Assembly: GCF_910596095.1 (NCBI RefSeq)
Contig: NC_056544.1
Span: 15,547,155 to 15,611,154, forward strand
Length of the DNA: 64,000 bases
Source of the DNA: Thunnus maccoyii
Lineage: Eukaryota; Chordata; Actinopteri; Scombriformes; Scombridae
Direction of reading: 5' to 3'
Positions 46,338-59,600 of this stretch are shown piece after piece (positions within the stretch are counted from its first letter, which is position 1; each line of letters opens with the position of its first letter). Under the pieces are notes generated by a model, which was given only the letters and a program-made list of their open reading frames with translations, was not told where the DNA came from and searched no databases. The translations under genes and the position numbers were made by a program.

Positions 46338-49299
46338 GCTGCTGAAGTAACATCCACATCAGCCACACACACTCTCTACCTTCATCTGGAGAGGAAACAC
46401 AAATCATCCTTTACGTCATTTCTCCTGTGAAATCGTAAATAGCAGCTGCTCCTCCTGTGTTTGACTGTTATTTTCTGTTAAATATATCAGTGTGAATGCA
46501 ACCAGACAGAGCGTCAGGCAGAGAAAGCTGCCATCAGCTGCTGTACTTCTACTATCAGTCTACTATATGGCTTCACAAAGCTGCCGTGAAGTGAAGAGCA
46601 GCACACATGATGCATGGAGGAGGATTTACTTTCACTGACTCACACTGACTGAACCTGAGAGGAAGCTTCATTAATTAATTTATGGCAGAGCTGTTGTATT
46701 GGATTGCATTAGATTGCACAGGCGTTCCTAATAAAGTGCTCAGTGAGTGTACTTTTGGGTAGTTTAATCTATAACTGAGTGTTACTCTATATGTGCACTT
46801 TTATAATATAGATGGGTATGTGCAATTGATGGATGTATCTATTTTTATTGTTGTTGCTGTTGCTGTGATGTTATACTGAAGACACTGATGTCTGAGGTAA
46901 ATATCCCACTGGGGCAACAAAGTCTATCATATCTTATTTTACTCATATTTTATAGACAGATAATTTATTTTTATATAAAATCTTAATCATAGCTGTGGAA
47001 AAAAATGTAGTGGAGTACAAAGTAAAATATCTCCCTCTGTAATGTAGTGGAGTATAAATATAAAGTAGTAAATAGAAGTACAAGTAGGCTACTTTAAGAT
47101 TGTACTTCAGTACAGAACTGGAGTGAATGTACTACAAGTTACAAAAGCAGATGGATCCAAATTTCCAAACACATTTGATGAGACATTTCCATAAAGAAGC
47201 GACACTCGTTCATGTTGGAAGAGTGTCAATAAGATGAGTGCTGTCTTTATTTCTTTATTTAATAGAATAACTTAAGCTACTCACCATGGGTGCCTGGTTA
47301 TATTTTAAAATGAGGGAGCAAACCTGGAAAGATAAATAATCCTAAACCCTAACCCTAAACCTGAAACTAAAGCAGTCTGTAGAAGTCTAAATGAGTCAGT
47401 TTCCACCACTGGACATTTGACTGTTAATTCGGACACTTCAGCGCTGAGAGGATACACTCCGCTCTGTCAGTCTGTCAATGTGCTCCGATCAACGGGTTGG
47501 ACTGAACCAACTCAAAGGGGGGAAGGGGGGACTCTATGATGATAACTTACATTTTAAAAAGACAAAAAGTGGGGTAGAAAAAACATAACTTTGCTCCCCC
47601 TACTTAACTAATGAGGTGCATTTGCTCCAATCGCCCTGCCCCCCTGCTGTCTCTACATCAGTCCTGTAGTTATATAAACAGGTATATAGTCACCTACAGA
47701 CACAGGAAAGTCAGACAGAGTTCTCCGGCGGTTGTTCGGCCGAGCGGGGCCGTACTAAGTGTCTCAGACAGTGGGGTGAGCAGCGGCTCATCTCTACCTC
47801 CTCCACAGGCTGATTCAGGCAGGATAACCTGCCGACAGTCATAAACCAGTGGTGGGACACAGTATTAATAACACTGTGTTCACATACTGAGGATCAAATC
47901 ACTTCAGCTGCTACTCCACACACAGAAACTCCTGAAATACTGACACAAAATGGCGGACATATTTGATGGTGGTAGTTACTCCGTCGTCCTGAACAGTTAA
48001 CGCTGGAATTCTGGCTAACAAACAACTGCAGTTATGTGCTGTAACTAAGCTAACAACAGCCAGAAGTAACGAGAAATCATTTAAAAGTGGTTACATTACC
48101 TTCGGGTGGATGTCTGAATGTAGAAATCTATCTGTGCCACGACTGTCAGATTAAGTGAAACTAAAATTGAACAGAAATACAGAAAGAGGGACGTGTGAGG
48201 TTAAATGGGTAATTCCTGTTGAAACCAAAGTAAACTAAACTTGAACAGAAACACCTAAAAAAAAGCCATGCAGCAACATACAACTCCTTAGCTGCATTCA
48301 GACTGAAAACAGCGCTGTTGAAAACAATACAAGGAGATGTTGGTGTGGTCGTGTTTTAAGTGCTGGTGACATAATGAAATATTCCAGCAGGTCCAGTTGG
48401 AGTAACAGACTGGACCAGTTGGAGTAACAGATTATTGATGAGAAAAACACTGATCAACCGTTTGTAACAATCACAGACTGATTTGTACTATTCTGGAAAG
48501 TTATCACGCTGTATTAATTGGCCTTTACAATGATTGCACGTGTCATTGAGAGTCAGAAAGTACTCAAAACAAAAGCAAAATGTTCAGTTAAAAGTTTGAA
48601 TTTACTCATTTTAATGAAACAATTCAATTTAAAGTAAAAGCTTAAAATTTGAACATTTGATCTCGACCCCTTTCTTTTAAAATGTATTTATTTTACCACA
48701 TTGGAATTGAAACTGGGAATTAATAAGTACCGGAATCGATAAGCAGATTTGGAATCGATAAAATTCAAAGGATACCCAACCCTGTTTAGGGGTCAGTATT
48801 GTGTGTGTTACAATACTTGACGTGTCAACATACTTAACAAGTTCAAAGCTTGTCAAGTATGTTCATTATTTTCTAAGCAAATCTAATAAAACCCCATTTT
48901 CTCAGAAGGTGAATTGAGAGTTGCAAAAGAGGAGCAGCGTCAGAGCTGTTTGATATTAAGATCATCTAATCTGCAAATGGATTTAGACAGCAGGCTGGGG
49001 AGGTCACATCGTCAGAGCAAGTGAGTTTTTAGTGACAGTTTTCCTCACGTGTATTTGTTGTTGACATATACATATATACACACACACACACACTGGCCCT
49101 CTAATATGTTAATATAACAAAATATTATGAACACTTTTCAATATAGTGCACTCCAGTACACCACCACCACCACCCACTACCACCTCAGTAATAAACATAA
49201 AGTAGAATTATCACCTTTCTGACAATGTCAATAAAAACTGAAAATGTATAAACTTCATAAAGTAGAATTTATGGCAGAGCTGTTGTATTGGATTGCATT
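46338..49299. other. Upstream region of the NLRC relic
   Basis: No coding exon recognised. A fragment with TTCCTAATAAAGTGCTCAGT (about 46728) is a common teleost repeat end, seen again at about 56408. The segment 47700-48130 is CpG-richer (GTTCGGCCGAGCGGGGCCG) and could be an old promoter or untranslated exon of the NLRC gene. A short TAAACCCTAACCCTAAACC tract at 47342 is too brief to be telomeric. Confidence 0.4.
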
Positions 49300-52118
49300 G
49301 GAGCCTAAACACATCTTTAGCTTTATTATTATTACATGTAACTCACTTACTGCTGGTTTGTCTTGGATATTATAACTGGACAAGTTATAATATATAATTA
49401 TTCTAAAGGATAATTATTGATGATCAGTACAGTTATAATTTAGCTAATTTCTGCATTAAATGTGGCATATTACTCTTCATTGATGAAGCTTTGGCGTCTT
49501 CTGGTGGTGAAAAGATAAACTGCATGCTGTCAGTTTAATGAACACAGATTACATTAAGTGTTTTTCAATGATAAAAATACTTGAATATTGTCATTAGAAT
49601 TGTACTAATGACTGCTGTTAACCACACTGATACCAGTAGCGGCAGGTGACTCAAAAAATTGGGAGGACAGGAGGAAAACCAACATGGAATTTTACAACAA
49701 ACTGCATCATACTATATCATTGTCTCTACCTGATGAAATCGGAGGGAGGGGTGGGGGGCAATTTTATATGCCAATAAAGCAATTTGCTTTCAAACACAAA
49801 AACCCCTGAGTGGTGAAGACATAGCATATACATATTTTTTCTAAACAAAGAAGTGCTCATTTTAGCGGTGGAGTGGTTCAGAATGTGTCGTTTTATCAAC
49901 AAAGCGAAATTCAAATTTATAGTATTGTTCTATTGTTACAACAGATTTATGTTCTCATCAGAAACAGACAACATATCACATGATTTACACGTGTTTCCTA
50001 TGTATTTTCTTAGTATATGGGAATATATAAAGTATCACAAAGCTTATAATCTGATACAGGTACAGATCAGTGCTGAATACAAGAAAGATTGAACACTAAA
50101 AACATTCACAGATCTAAAAGTGTAGGTACACATCAGATAGTATTAATGCATGTATCAAATACATGACTTACACACTCTTATTTATATGCACGACCTTCAA
50201 AATATAGTCTACAAAGTTGACATGTTAACACTTATTATTCTAGTTACTTTAAGCGTATTACTCAATATAGATTCAGCTTAAAAACGAACTGAAGAAATTC
50301 TCACAAGCCAGCAGCCAGACCTCCTGCACACTCATTCACTAATCACACATCGTCATCGTCAATTAAAACAGGATCAATTCCAAATGAATGAGTGAGTCCA
50401 GACAGCTCACTGTAACTTCAACAAGCAAACTACCCACAGCACATTATATGATCTCTGCTGCATTCTTGTTAAAGAGATAAATTCACACATCAGCCACAGA
50501 AACATTTAACCATCAGAGATGAAATTAGCGACCAAAGAGACAGAGAGAGAGAAGCTGTATCTGACTCACGTTATCTGACGTCTTCTTCTTTCATGGAGAT
50601 GAAGTATTCATGTCATAGCGTCCATTTATAGCTGTTGGTCATCTTGTTTGTTAGTTAACAGAACGTTGTGGCTGCTGGTTAACCAGTCTGATACCATTAG
50701 CAACAATGACAAACAAGCTAACTCTCCTGGTTGTTTCTCTGGTTGCTTCTCTCTCCAGCCTCCCCGGTGGCGTCCTGCTGCTGCTGCACCGCACAGTCCA
50801 AATCCACTCTCCTGTTAGCTTAACAACAGTCCTTAACAGTCTTTCCATGGATGTATAAAGAGTCCTCCAGGCTGTTGCGTTGGCTAATACAAGGAGCTAT
50901 CTACTGCACGTTATCTACTTCATCTACTGCCTTACAGTGGAGAGAATTGAAGATAAAATCTGGAAACTATCATTGGACCGATGCAATGTCAATATTGTAT
51001 TCTGGTTGTTGATTGGTTAGAGAGGATGTCCTCCCTTGGAGCGTCATTTTATGTGTCTTGGCCAATCATAGATTAGCATGAAAAAAAAAAGAAGTACATT
51101 AAATTGATGTAAGAGAGCCCACCGTGCAGAGGACAGCAGGAGCCCGTCCTCCTCTGTCCCCCACTCCCCTTCACTCTCCCCCACCACCACTCCACACCAT
51201 GGATGTATAGTAAGAGCTGGATACCGGACTAAAAATGGCACCCTTTCGGTCCTATAGGAATTACTCGCCTGGAGCATACGCCAAAAAAAGTTTCTAGCTT
51301 ACAGGTTTGCGTCCACGTTGTGCGGCCCACTGAATATGAGCAGTAGTGTTTCCCCCGCTGGCTCTGCCTGTGAGTTCCTGCTCGGCCCATAGACTTTACA
51401 TTGTGATAACGTCACAGATTTTTAAATTACTTTTCTCAGCTTGAGGAAAGTTTTACAAATATAAAACCTCCATAAATCAAAAATTCATAATAGAAATAGT
51501 CATAAATGTCCTGTCAACAGTTTTACAGACGTCTGTTACAATGGTGGTCTATGGAGAAAATCCTTTTTGGGCTGCAGGGGGATTTTTGCTGCAATACCGT
51601 GAGTGGCCACTGGGAAAAATTGGCTGCAAGGCTGAGCAGCGGTGCCCTATCCAGCTCTTATTATACGTCAGTGCTTCACACACGCTGCACTCTCTCCTCC
51701 TGCCCTGCAGGTGTCGCTGTTGAAGCATTTTAACTAGAATTTCAATAACGGATTTTTTCCAAAGAAGAGAGAAAAAATATTTTATGAATAATACTGAGAT
51801 TTAGTAATGGTTTATTTCAACCAAATATTCTTTTTTATATTTTGATCTCCCTCTTGCCTCTCAAAAAATAGAGGAGGAGCAACCTCCTCTGCCTCTATGG
51901 ACCAGCCTCCACTGACTAATACCAACTGCGATGTTTTCAATACAAACATTGATGCTTCATATTGATCTGGATGTAACTTGACTGTTAAAGTGACTCACAT
52001 AGAAACTCTCATGATCACTGACCTCCAGTGGTCACTGTCAGTAACTACAACTCTTCATATGCAGCACTGACAGTAATACTGATAATTAGACTGACATTAT
52101 GACACATTTACTGTATTA
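49300..52118. repeat. Duplicated flank block, distal copy (interrupted)
   Basis: Two parts, 49300-49633 and 51915-52118, are collinear with 36885-37405. The 2.28 kb between them is the hAT-like insertion. Both copies are in direct orientation on either side of the NLRC relic. Confidence 0.8.
49634..51914. mobile_element. hAT-like DNA element, no intact transposase seen
   Basis: The left end CAGTAGCGGCAGGT and right end (complement) CAGTGGAGGCTGGT form matching terminal inverted repeats. It is flanked by ACTGATAC (49626-49633) and ACTAATAC (51915-51922), an 8-bp target duplication with one mismatch, as hAT elements make. The paralogous empty site near 37210 confirms the ends. No transposase motif was recognised among its short frames, so it is probably non-autonomous. 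Confidence 0.85.
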
Positions 52119-52410
52119 TGTAGTAGCTGTAAAATACAGCTGAGGATAAAATATAAAACTGACTTGCCAGGACTCCACTATAAAAAGTTACAAACAGGGG
52201 ATACATTATAAAAACATGAACAAAGGTAAATGCTCCATAAATGATTTCAACTAGTGGATACAATCTAAAAAATGAAGATGTTTGACTCTTTATCCTCCTA
52301 GTTTATTATTATTTATTATATGGTTATTTCTCCTGCTTTTAACTGATCACACTAAGTCTACTGCTTTTTGATTTTTACAGTGTAGTGAAAAAGACATGAA
52401 GTGCATTTTT
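52119..52410. other. Non-coding, no feature seen
   Basis: A/T-rich spacer between the duplicated flank block and the tRNA-like array. No exon, RNA gene or repeat boundary recognised. Confidence 0.4.
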
Positions 52411-53160
52411 GCAGGGGTGAACAGTTGGACTGGCCTAATGTTTAGAGAGGAGGCTTGTTGCCAATAGATCACTGGTTTGATCCACCAAATGAGACTATTT
52501 CCAATGAAAACTGTCTCACAGCTGTCTAACAGATAATGAATTCAATAATAACAGATTACTCATTCTTGTCCTTGAAACATTTTGTTGTTTTGTTGAACAA
52601 GGAGCTTTCTACCTTTCAGATAGCTGATTTTGAATGTCAGACATGAAGAGAAAATACTTAAAAGCTTTTAAGAAACAAGTCTGTCCAGGTGGTACAGGCT
52701 GTTAGAATGCTGTTCAGATGTTTTGAGGTTGTGGGTTTCATCCTCTGTGACTTTTGAAGTGCTAAATCAAGAGAAAAGACTGAAAGCTGTGAGAGAAACA
52801 GTCCCAGTAACAAAGAGTTCCAGTGGCTAATAGAGTAGGATTGGTGTTCTCAAATATGAGGGTACCATGTTCAATCCTCAGTCAGCAGATTTATTTTAGT
52901 CTGAAACCCAAAAGTAAAGACTGAAAAGCTCTAAGAAACTTTTGAGAAAATGTCTTTACTGGTTCAGGCTGTTAGAAGACTTGTCTGAGAGTTTTGAGGT
53001 TGTGGGTTCAATCCTTGGCGAGTTTTGAAGTCCAACATCAAGAGGAAAGACTGAAAACTGTGAGAGAAAGACACTCAATGACAAAGATCCAGTGGCCCAG
53101 CAGGTAACACTGCTTCATGGTGACTCTGAAGTTGTGGGTTCAATCCCCATGTGTAGTGGA
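52411..53160 (+). repeat. Tandem array of tRNA-like modules, about 270-bp dimer period
   Basis: About five modules, each ending in a B-box-like GGGTTCAATCC or variant (near 52483, 52734, 52870, 53004, 53138). The best also has an A-box-like GTGGCCCAGCAGGTAACACT (53088-53107). CAGGCTGTTAGAA recurs at 52696 and 52967 and CCAGTGGC at about 52818 and 53086, showing a 270-bp repeat with two modules per unit. No module folds as a clean tRNA by eye. Confidence 0.6.
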
Positions 53161-56100
53161 AACCACTTATAGCGATGATGTCCATCCAGATCAAATTGAT
53201 CACTATAAGTGAATGATTATTATAACTGTTTTTTTTCTTTTTCTGTATTTTTCATACAGATTACCATCTAACTGACATTTGTACATTTTATAACATGAAT
53301 ATAAAGTAATGAAACAGGCAGCTTTGCTATTTACTGAATTTTATTGACTGTTTCAAAAGACAGAACAGCTGTTTCAAACACTTGTTGTTTCACTGCTGCA
53401 TCTCATTAGCTCATTTTTGGCAGTTTGTCATAACCTTCAAGAAGCTTCAGTTCCAATTGTGTTGAAAGCTGTTATACATTTTGGAGTATGAAAAGCTGTT
53501 GAATTGTACTTTTTCTTTACTTTCACATACTTGGTGTTCACAGAAACATTGGTCAGATCTTGTACCCTAGATCTTGGAGGACTTTTGGTGTAGATGATGT
53601 TCAGGTTAGATATTTCTTTAAATGATTCCACTGAACTGTATTTTTTGATTGTCAATCCATTGTTGAAAATTGTACATTGTTGACACCACAGAGCCAACCA
53701 AAGCAAGGTTTCTCAAACAACTGTGGGGTGTTTGTTTTGATGGTACGATGCTGGCTATTCAGTATACAGTATATTACATAAGTCCTTTTTTCTGTTATAA
53801 CATATGAAAACTGATTATTATTATTTCTGTGCTTGTAGCATGCAAAGCATTCTTGTTTATTATTCTTGATACTTTTTGGGACCTATTTCCTACAGTTTTT
53901 TCACTACATACACAATTCATACATCAAAGTCCTGCACAGCTGGACACTGATGTGACAAGCTGTGACTTCTTGGGGGCACATCTTCTACATACTCAAATAT
54001 ATTGATGGGGGGAATATTTTGTTGTTGTTATTACAACTATCATAAACTGAACAACCAACTATTTCTTAACTTAAAGTACGCTCTGTATATGGTAATAGAA
54101 GCACAATGTGATTTCACTGAGGTACGTATAAATTATGAAATTATCTCATCACGAGTGGATAGAAGGTTTTTTGGGATACACATCTGATTGCATGATTTCT
54201 TTTTCAAAGGAAAACATGCAGCAAATTAGGCGATGGTGGTGCCTAGTTCTCCTGCAGAACTTTTCCATGCCGTGTCTTGAAGATTGTAAGAAAAACTCCT
54301 CAATTGCATCCTTACTAAATCACTTGTTTCACTGTAGCCAGACTGACCTGAATATATTTTTATATTGAATGTATATAACATGTCATTCACTCACCTAGGT
54401 CTGAAGAGGGAGTTGTCCTACAAGTAGGAGTTGTCATAGTGTCATTAGATGAGTGGTATAGCCTTCAATCAGTGTTTAAAAACTTACCACCACCCCCACA
54501 TATATATTTTGGGATGAAGTAGAAGACATGTACAAAGCACATTCAGCTTGTCAGTGTGTCTATATGAAAGAGTCTGTCTCCATTCTCATGAGGAAAATAA
54601 ACAGCATTTTAATCAGGATAGGTAGTAACTATATATATATATGTTCAATGAAATATAATTACAAAGTAATAGAATTTACCAATATTAACAGATGACCCAT
54701 ATTTCATAAAATAAATAATGCACTGGAAGCAAAAAAATTACAGGCTTATTTCAAAAGGCTGCAGATGAGGTTGGCAAGGTGGAAATAAGAATTACATTAA
54801 ACAATTGTTCTTTTATTGAAAAAATGTACCAATTAACATGTCAATTTTCAATTGCATTCTTATTTCTTTATATGCAGGCAATGTTTATAATCCAAATGCA
54901 CTGGTGTAATATGTTTTATAGGCTGCAGTGTTCATAATTTAGTACTTCATGCAGTTGTGATGTTTGTGAATGTGCTGCATAGCATCCACCACCAGGTGAT
55001 GCCTTTGAGTCAGTCAAATCAAATCAAATCTTATTGTCATATAAACAGTCATATACAGTACATACAGTGAAATTCTTAGGTGCCTAGCTCCAGAACAAGT
55101 CTAACAATTACATGAATAAAATATAATAAAGGGTAATCTAACAATTGAGTAGAAAATGAATCTAGCAAATAGCTATCATAAAATAGAAATATATAAAATA
55201 GAATAAAAATGAACAGTGAAACAATGAATAATATGATCAGTAATGATTTTCAATGTTGAATATGTGTTTCAGAAAAATGAGACAATGAAAAGTAGCCAGG
55301 AATGAGTCCCAGATCAATGACACAGTATAACCAGAACATAACATAACATTCATCACAAGTCTATCGAGTTTTGAAGCAGAAGTAGTAGAAGAGCAATTAT
55401 GTTCTGTTGTTCACTGCAACAATATGAGTAGCTTGTATCAAAGTTTGAGAGATGTACAGCATGGAGCAAAAACTGTTACAACTCTCGAGTGCTGATACCA
55501 CTTTATAATAACTGCACACTGCAGTCAGGGGTACTTGGGGAAGAAAATCTCTGAAAAGGTTTTTTTTTTAAAACTGAAAAGCTCGCCCCCAATGCCTTGG
55601 AGAAGTGGAAGCAGGGGGTTATGGGACAGGAAACTACGAGTGGCTGACACTTTACTGAAGTTGAAACAAATGTATCTAAATATGTTGGAAGAGTTTCACT
55701 TTAACACGCATAATAAATACAGAAAGTAGCTTCTTGACTGTATAGGCAATGTTTTGTTTTGTTTTTTTATAGATTGATAGATAGATAGTGTCACACCAAC
55801 ACTGCTTTCCAAACACCAGTCGAGTAAACCAAATTATAATGTAATGTAAAGAAACCTATTCTGAACATTGGAAAAAGCCAAAGTAGATTAGAATGTTATC
55901 TGACCCTAAAAAGAGATTATGAATTAGTAGAATGTATCTCTACTGTTAGAGATAGAAAGCAGAGACAGATCCTAACCAAGTACAAGCCCAGTGACCACAA
56001 ACTGGCAATCGAAAAAGGATGACACAAAAAATCATGGCAACCCAAAGAAAAAGATCACTGTTTGACAGGTGAGGTTGAGACAGATGCACTTCCTCCTGCA

Positions 56101-56333
56101 ATGTAAAACATTAAATGAAATAAGGAACATTTACTTATAAAGTTCAACTCTGTAATTTCATATTTCAAAGAGCTTTATGACTTCTCAAAATTAAAAATAC
56201 TACTAGGAGAAGGAGACAGGGCATATATTATTGCCCAAAATGTATCAACATGCCATAACCTGAGGGACAGTGAATGACCTAGACACACACACACACACAT
56301 AGATAGATAGATAGATAGATAGATGGATAGATG

Positions 56334-56365
<32 letters not shown>

Positions 56366-56473
56366 CTTTATTTATATTGTATATTAATTAAAAGATTGTA
56401 CAAGTATTCCTAATAAAGTGCTCAGTGAGTGTATATTTCTTTACAAACTGCTTTGTTGAGCAAGTTGAAGTGA
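53161..56473. other. Gene-poor region before ubxn7
   Basis: Starts with a palindromic stretch (ACCACTTATAGCGATGATG ... ATCACTATAAGTG, 53162-53206) like a transposon end. The minus frame at 53437-53706 was not recognised. A short interspersed repeat lies at 55015-55140. No gene supported. Confidence 0.4.
56281..56366. repeat. (AC)n then (GATA)n microsatellite
   Basis: ACACACACACAC followed by about 17 GATA/GATG units, and then a common repeat end (CCTAATAAAGTGCTCAGTG). Confidence 0.95.
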
Positions 56474-56609
56474 ACTACATTACCCACAATCAGCAGGAAC
56501 GTTTGGTGACGCATGGGGCTCGCGCCGCGCCAGGCAGGGGGGGGGAAAAGGGACGGCGTTGCGCATGCGCCACATTTATGTTGTTGTTTGTGGCGGTAAG
56601 ATGGCGGCG
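56474..56609 (+). promoter_or_regulatory. ubxn7: ubxn7 CpG-rich promoter
   Basis: ACTACATTACCCACAAT (56474-56490) fits the ZNF143/THAP11 site. GCGCATGCGC (56561-56570) is a perfect NRF-1 palindrome. AAGATGGCGGC (56599-56609) is a YY1-type site covering the ATG. There is no TATA box. All three are classic vertebrate housekeeping promoter elements. Confidence 0.75.
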
Positions 56610-59600
56610 CTCGGAGACACCTCAGCTCCGGGGGTGAACGGGTTAATACAACAATTCACAGCAATAACAGGTAAAAAATAACATTTTATTTTGCGTTTGA
56701 TCCATTGAGTAGTTTTGGGTTACCACACAGAAAGAGCTCCGTTGCCTAGAAAACCACGAAATCACTGCGCAGATGAGAAAACGGACGTTAAGTGTTAGCT
56801 GTGGCCCCTGCGCTGTCAGAGCTGTGCAGAGGGGAAAAAGCACAGCCAGTTATCTGCTAAACTCAAAGAGAAAAGACTCACAAAAGGGCGCGCAAAAACC
56901 ACCAGTTTTAAACATTATTTGTCACAGAAACTTCAAGTCTGATCAGATTAGCTCTCTGGTGCTCATTACAGGCGCTGTCGCGGTGGCGTTGAGCTGCTTT
57001 TTGAGCCTTTTTCCGCGCTGCCTGTTGTTCGATTATGTGGAATGGACGTCGGCTGTCCAACATTTCCCTTCTTCACCCATCAGCCAGGCTTCGTGTTGTG
57101 TGTGTGTGTGTGTATGTGTGTGTTTCACTGTCATCTCCAGCGTCACGGTGGCGTTAAGCACACTTGGCTGAGCGCAACTTTATGTCGCCGACCACACTTT
57201 TCAACATGTCCTCGGCAGTGCATGTTTCGCCTCGACACGATGAAAAGTGTTTTGAGTTTGAAGTTATTTCACCTCCCGCAGAAGAAGGAAGACATTCAGG
57301 GGGGCTGCTGCCACACTTGGAAAGTGAAACGGACATGCGCAGTATACACGGAAATATCATTGTAGTCAAACGGTGCTGTACACTTTAAAAAAAAAAAAAA
57401 AAAGACAAAAAGTTCATCATTAGATCGAGTGTTTTCACAAATGCACAATAGTTTTAACTGTTTTTGCAACGTGACGATTCATTATGTTAACATATTAAAG
57501 GACTATTCTGGTGTTTTTGCATGTTTTAGCCTATGTACACAACAAATCACGCAACCTATACTTCGCATTAGTGCCGATTATTTCTCTAATGATACCATAA
57601 CCTTTTAAACTCTGACAGCTGTTTTGCTTTTATTCATGCTAGTACAGTGTTGCACATCTCCAGCAAAGACTTGTAGGAGATGTGATCCATCACAGATGAC
57701 CTGCATTTCTAATGATCAATTAAGTTAGGCTTGTTGTTACATTTCATAGCATCCCATAATTGGGAAGTTTAACTCTGCATTTACACAGTGATGTGTACTA
57801 AATAACGTGCAGGATAATTGTGACAACATGATACAATTAATGGAAATCTTTGGTCGTCCGAGAGGCAAAGAGTCGAACAAAAAAGTTAAAGAATAGGCTC
57901 ACAATTTTTCAAGTGTGTCTTAAAACAACAGTCAGGTGCCTATATGAACACTGACAGAGGGTTTTCCTCACTGTAATTATTCCTCCTGTTCATACTGGCT
58001 ATTAAAAGATCCTCCTCAAATGTGCTTTCAATGTAAGTGATTGGGGACAAAATCCACAGTGTGTCCACACAGTCATTTTGTGCAAAAATGCTTTTAAAAG
58101 TTTCTCTGAAGTTTCAGCAGTTTGAATTAGTCATATCAAGTTGATATCTGCTACATTTACAGTCTTTTTAGCATCAAAATCCCTCCTTGTGTTTCCTTGG
58201 ACAGTGTTTCCCTGTTGAGCTGCAGTGGAAGTATAGTAACAAAAAAAGGGACTTTGGCACTGAAAACACTGTAACGTTAAAAGATATCTAATTGATTTGA
58301 CTAATTTGGACTGAAGCTTCATATTAGCTTCAGATAAACTTTTAAATACATTTCTGCACAGAAGGAGTCTTGTGGTTTTTGGCCCCATCACTTACATTTC
58401 AAGTGCATTATGAATGGATCTTCTAATGGTCAGTATGAACAGGAGAAATGATTATAACTAGAAAACCTATTTCAATGTTCATTTGGGCACCCGACTGTTG
58501 TTTTAAGACAAACTTGAAAAATTGTGAGCCCTTCCTTTAAGGAACTCTTCAAAAATATGTCTGGTAGTAATGTATAGACTAAATGATTTATAGTTAACAG
58601 GTTACAACATCAACACATATGTGATCTTTCTAAATAGGTTGTCACAGATGCTAAATATCAGCTGTCCATCATAGAGTTCGGCCATATGATGGTATATAGA
58701 GTGAGACAGTATACATTTGTTTTCCGTCAGAGATTTTGCCATGCTGCTTATGGCATCAAGGTGATTAAATACCTTGGTTTGTCATCTATTTATTTAGCAG
58801 GAATGACCAAAATCATTCCTGTCCAGTTATTTTGTCTACAAACAGTTCCTCATTAAACGTGTCTTCTATATCACACAATATATATTGATGTCGTAGTATG
58901 AAATGACACATATCGTGATAGAAGATTTTATCTATATTGCCCACTCCCATAAAACCAGTTGTATTGTGTGGTACATTTAAACTAAATGCTTTACATGGAT
59001 AGTGTGAATTGTCATGCACACATATAGCTGTGCATTAAGGCTTTATCTGAAAATTTTTCTTACGATGTGTATGTTCAATACTCTGCCAGGGGCCACAGAG
59101 AGTGTTGGAAAACATATGTTGGAAGCATGCAACAACAACCTGGAGATGGCAGTCACCATGTTTCTGGATGGAGGCGGGATAGCAGAGGAGCCCAGCACCA
59201 GCTCTAGTTCGACAGCTTCGAGCAGCAGAGCTCCCCCCTCAGAGTAAGCTGATGTTTCTCCTCACAAACTTATGTCAGACAAAACTAGAACAAAGTCTTT
59301 GGACTTTGTTCAACACGTGGTCTTATCTTAAAGATACAGTCCATAGCTCCTAAATTTCTTGAAAGTTTTCCTCCAAGCTCACTGTTGTCTTTAATAGTGA
59401 GCTGGAGGGAAACTGGGGGATTCAGTGTGCTGCTATGATTGGGGTTGCTAATAGATGCTATAATAAAATCAGGGAGTGTACACCTGCTCACAATAGCTTA
59501 ATTTTCTGTCTTCATCAGTCCTTCACTGATACTAGATGTTTTGCTCTACATCATTTTGCTTCCTAGAATAATATTGTATGTGTTGCCTTATGTCTCAGTG

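Noticed and set aside
47335-47366. Telomere-like CCTAAACCCTAACCCTAAAC
   Set aside because: Only about three degenerate units; too short to claim an interstitial telomere.
56773-57388. Overlapping open frames in ubxn7 intron 1
   Set aside because: CpG-rich, few stops expected; frames on both strands with no recognisable domain and no splice fit to ubxn7.
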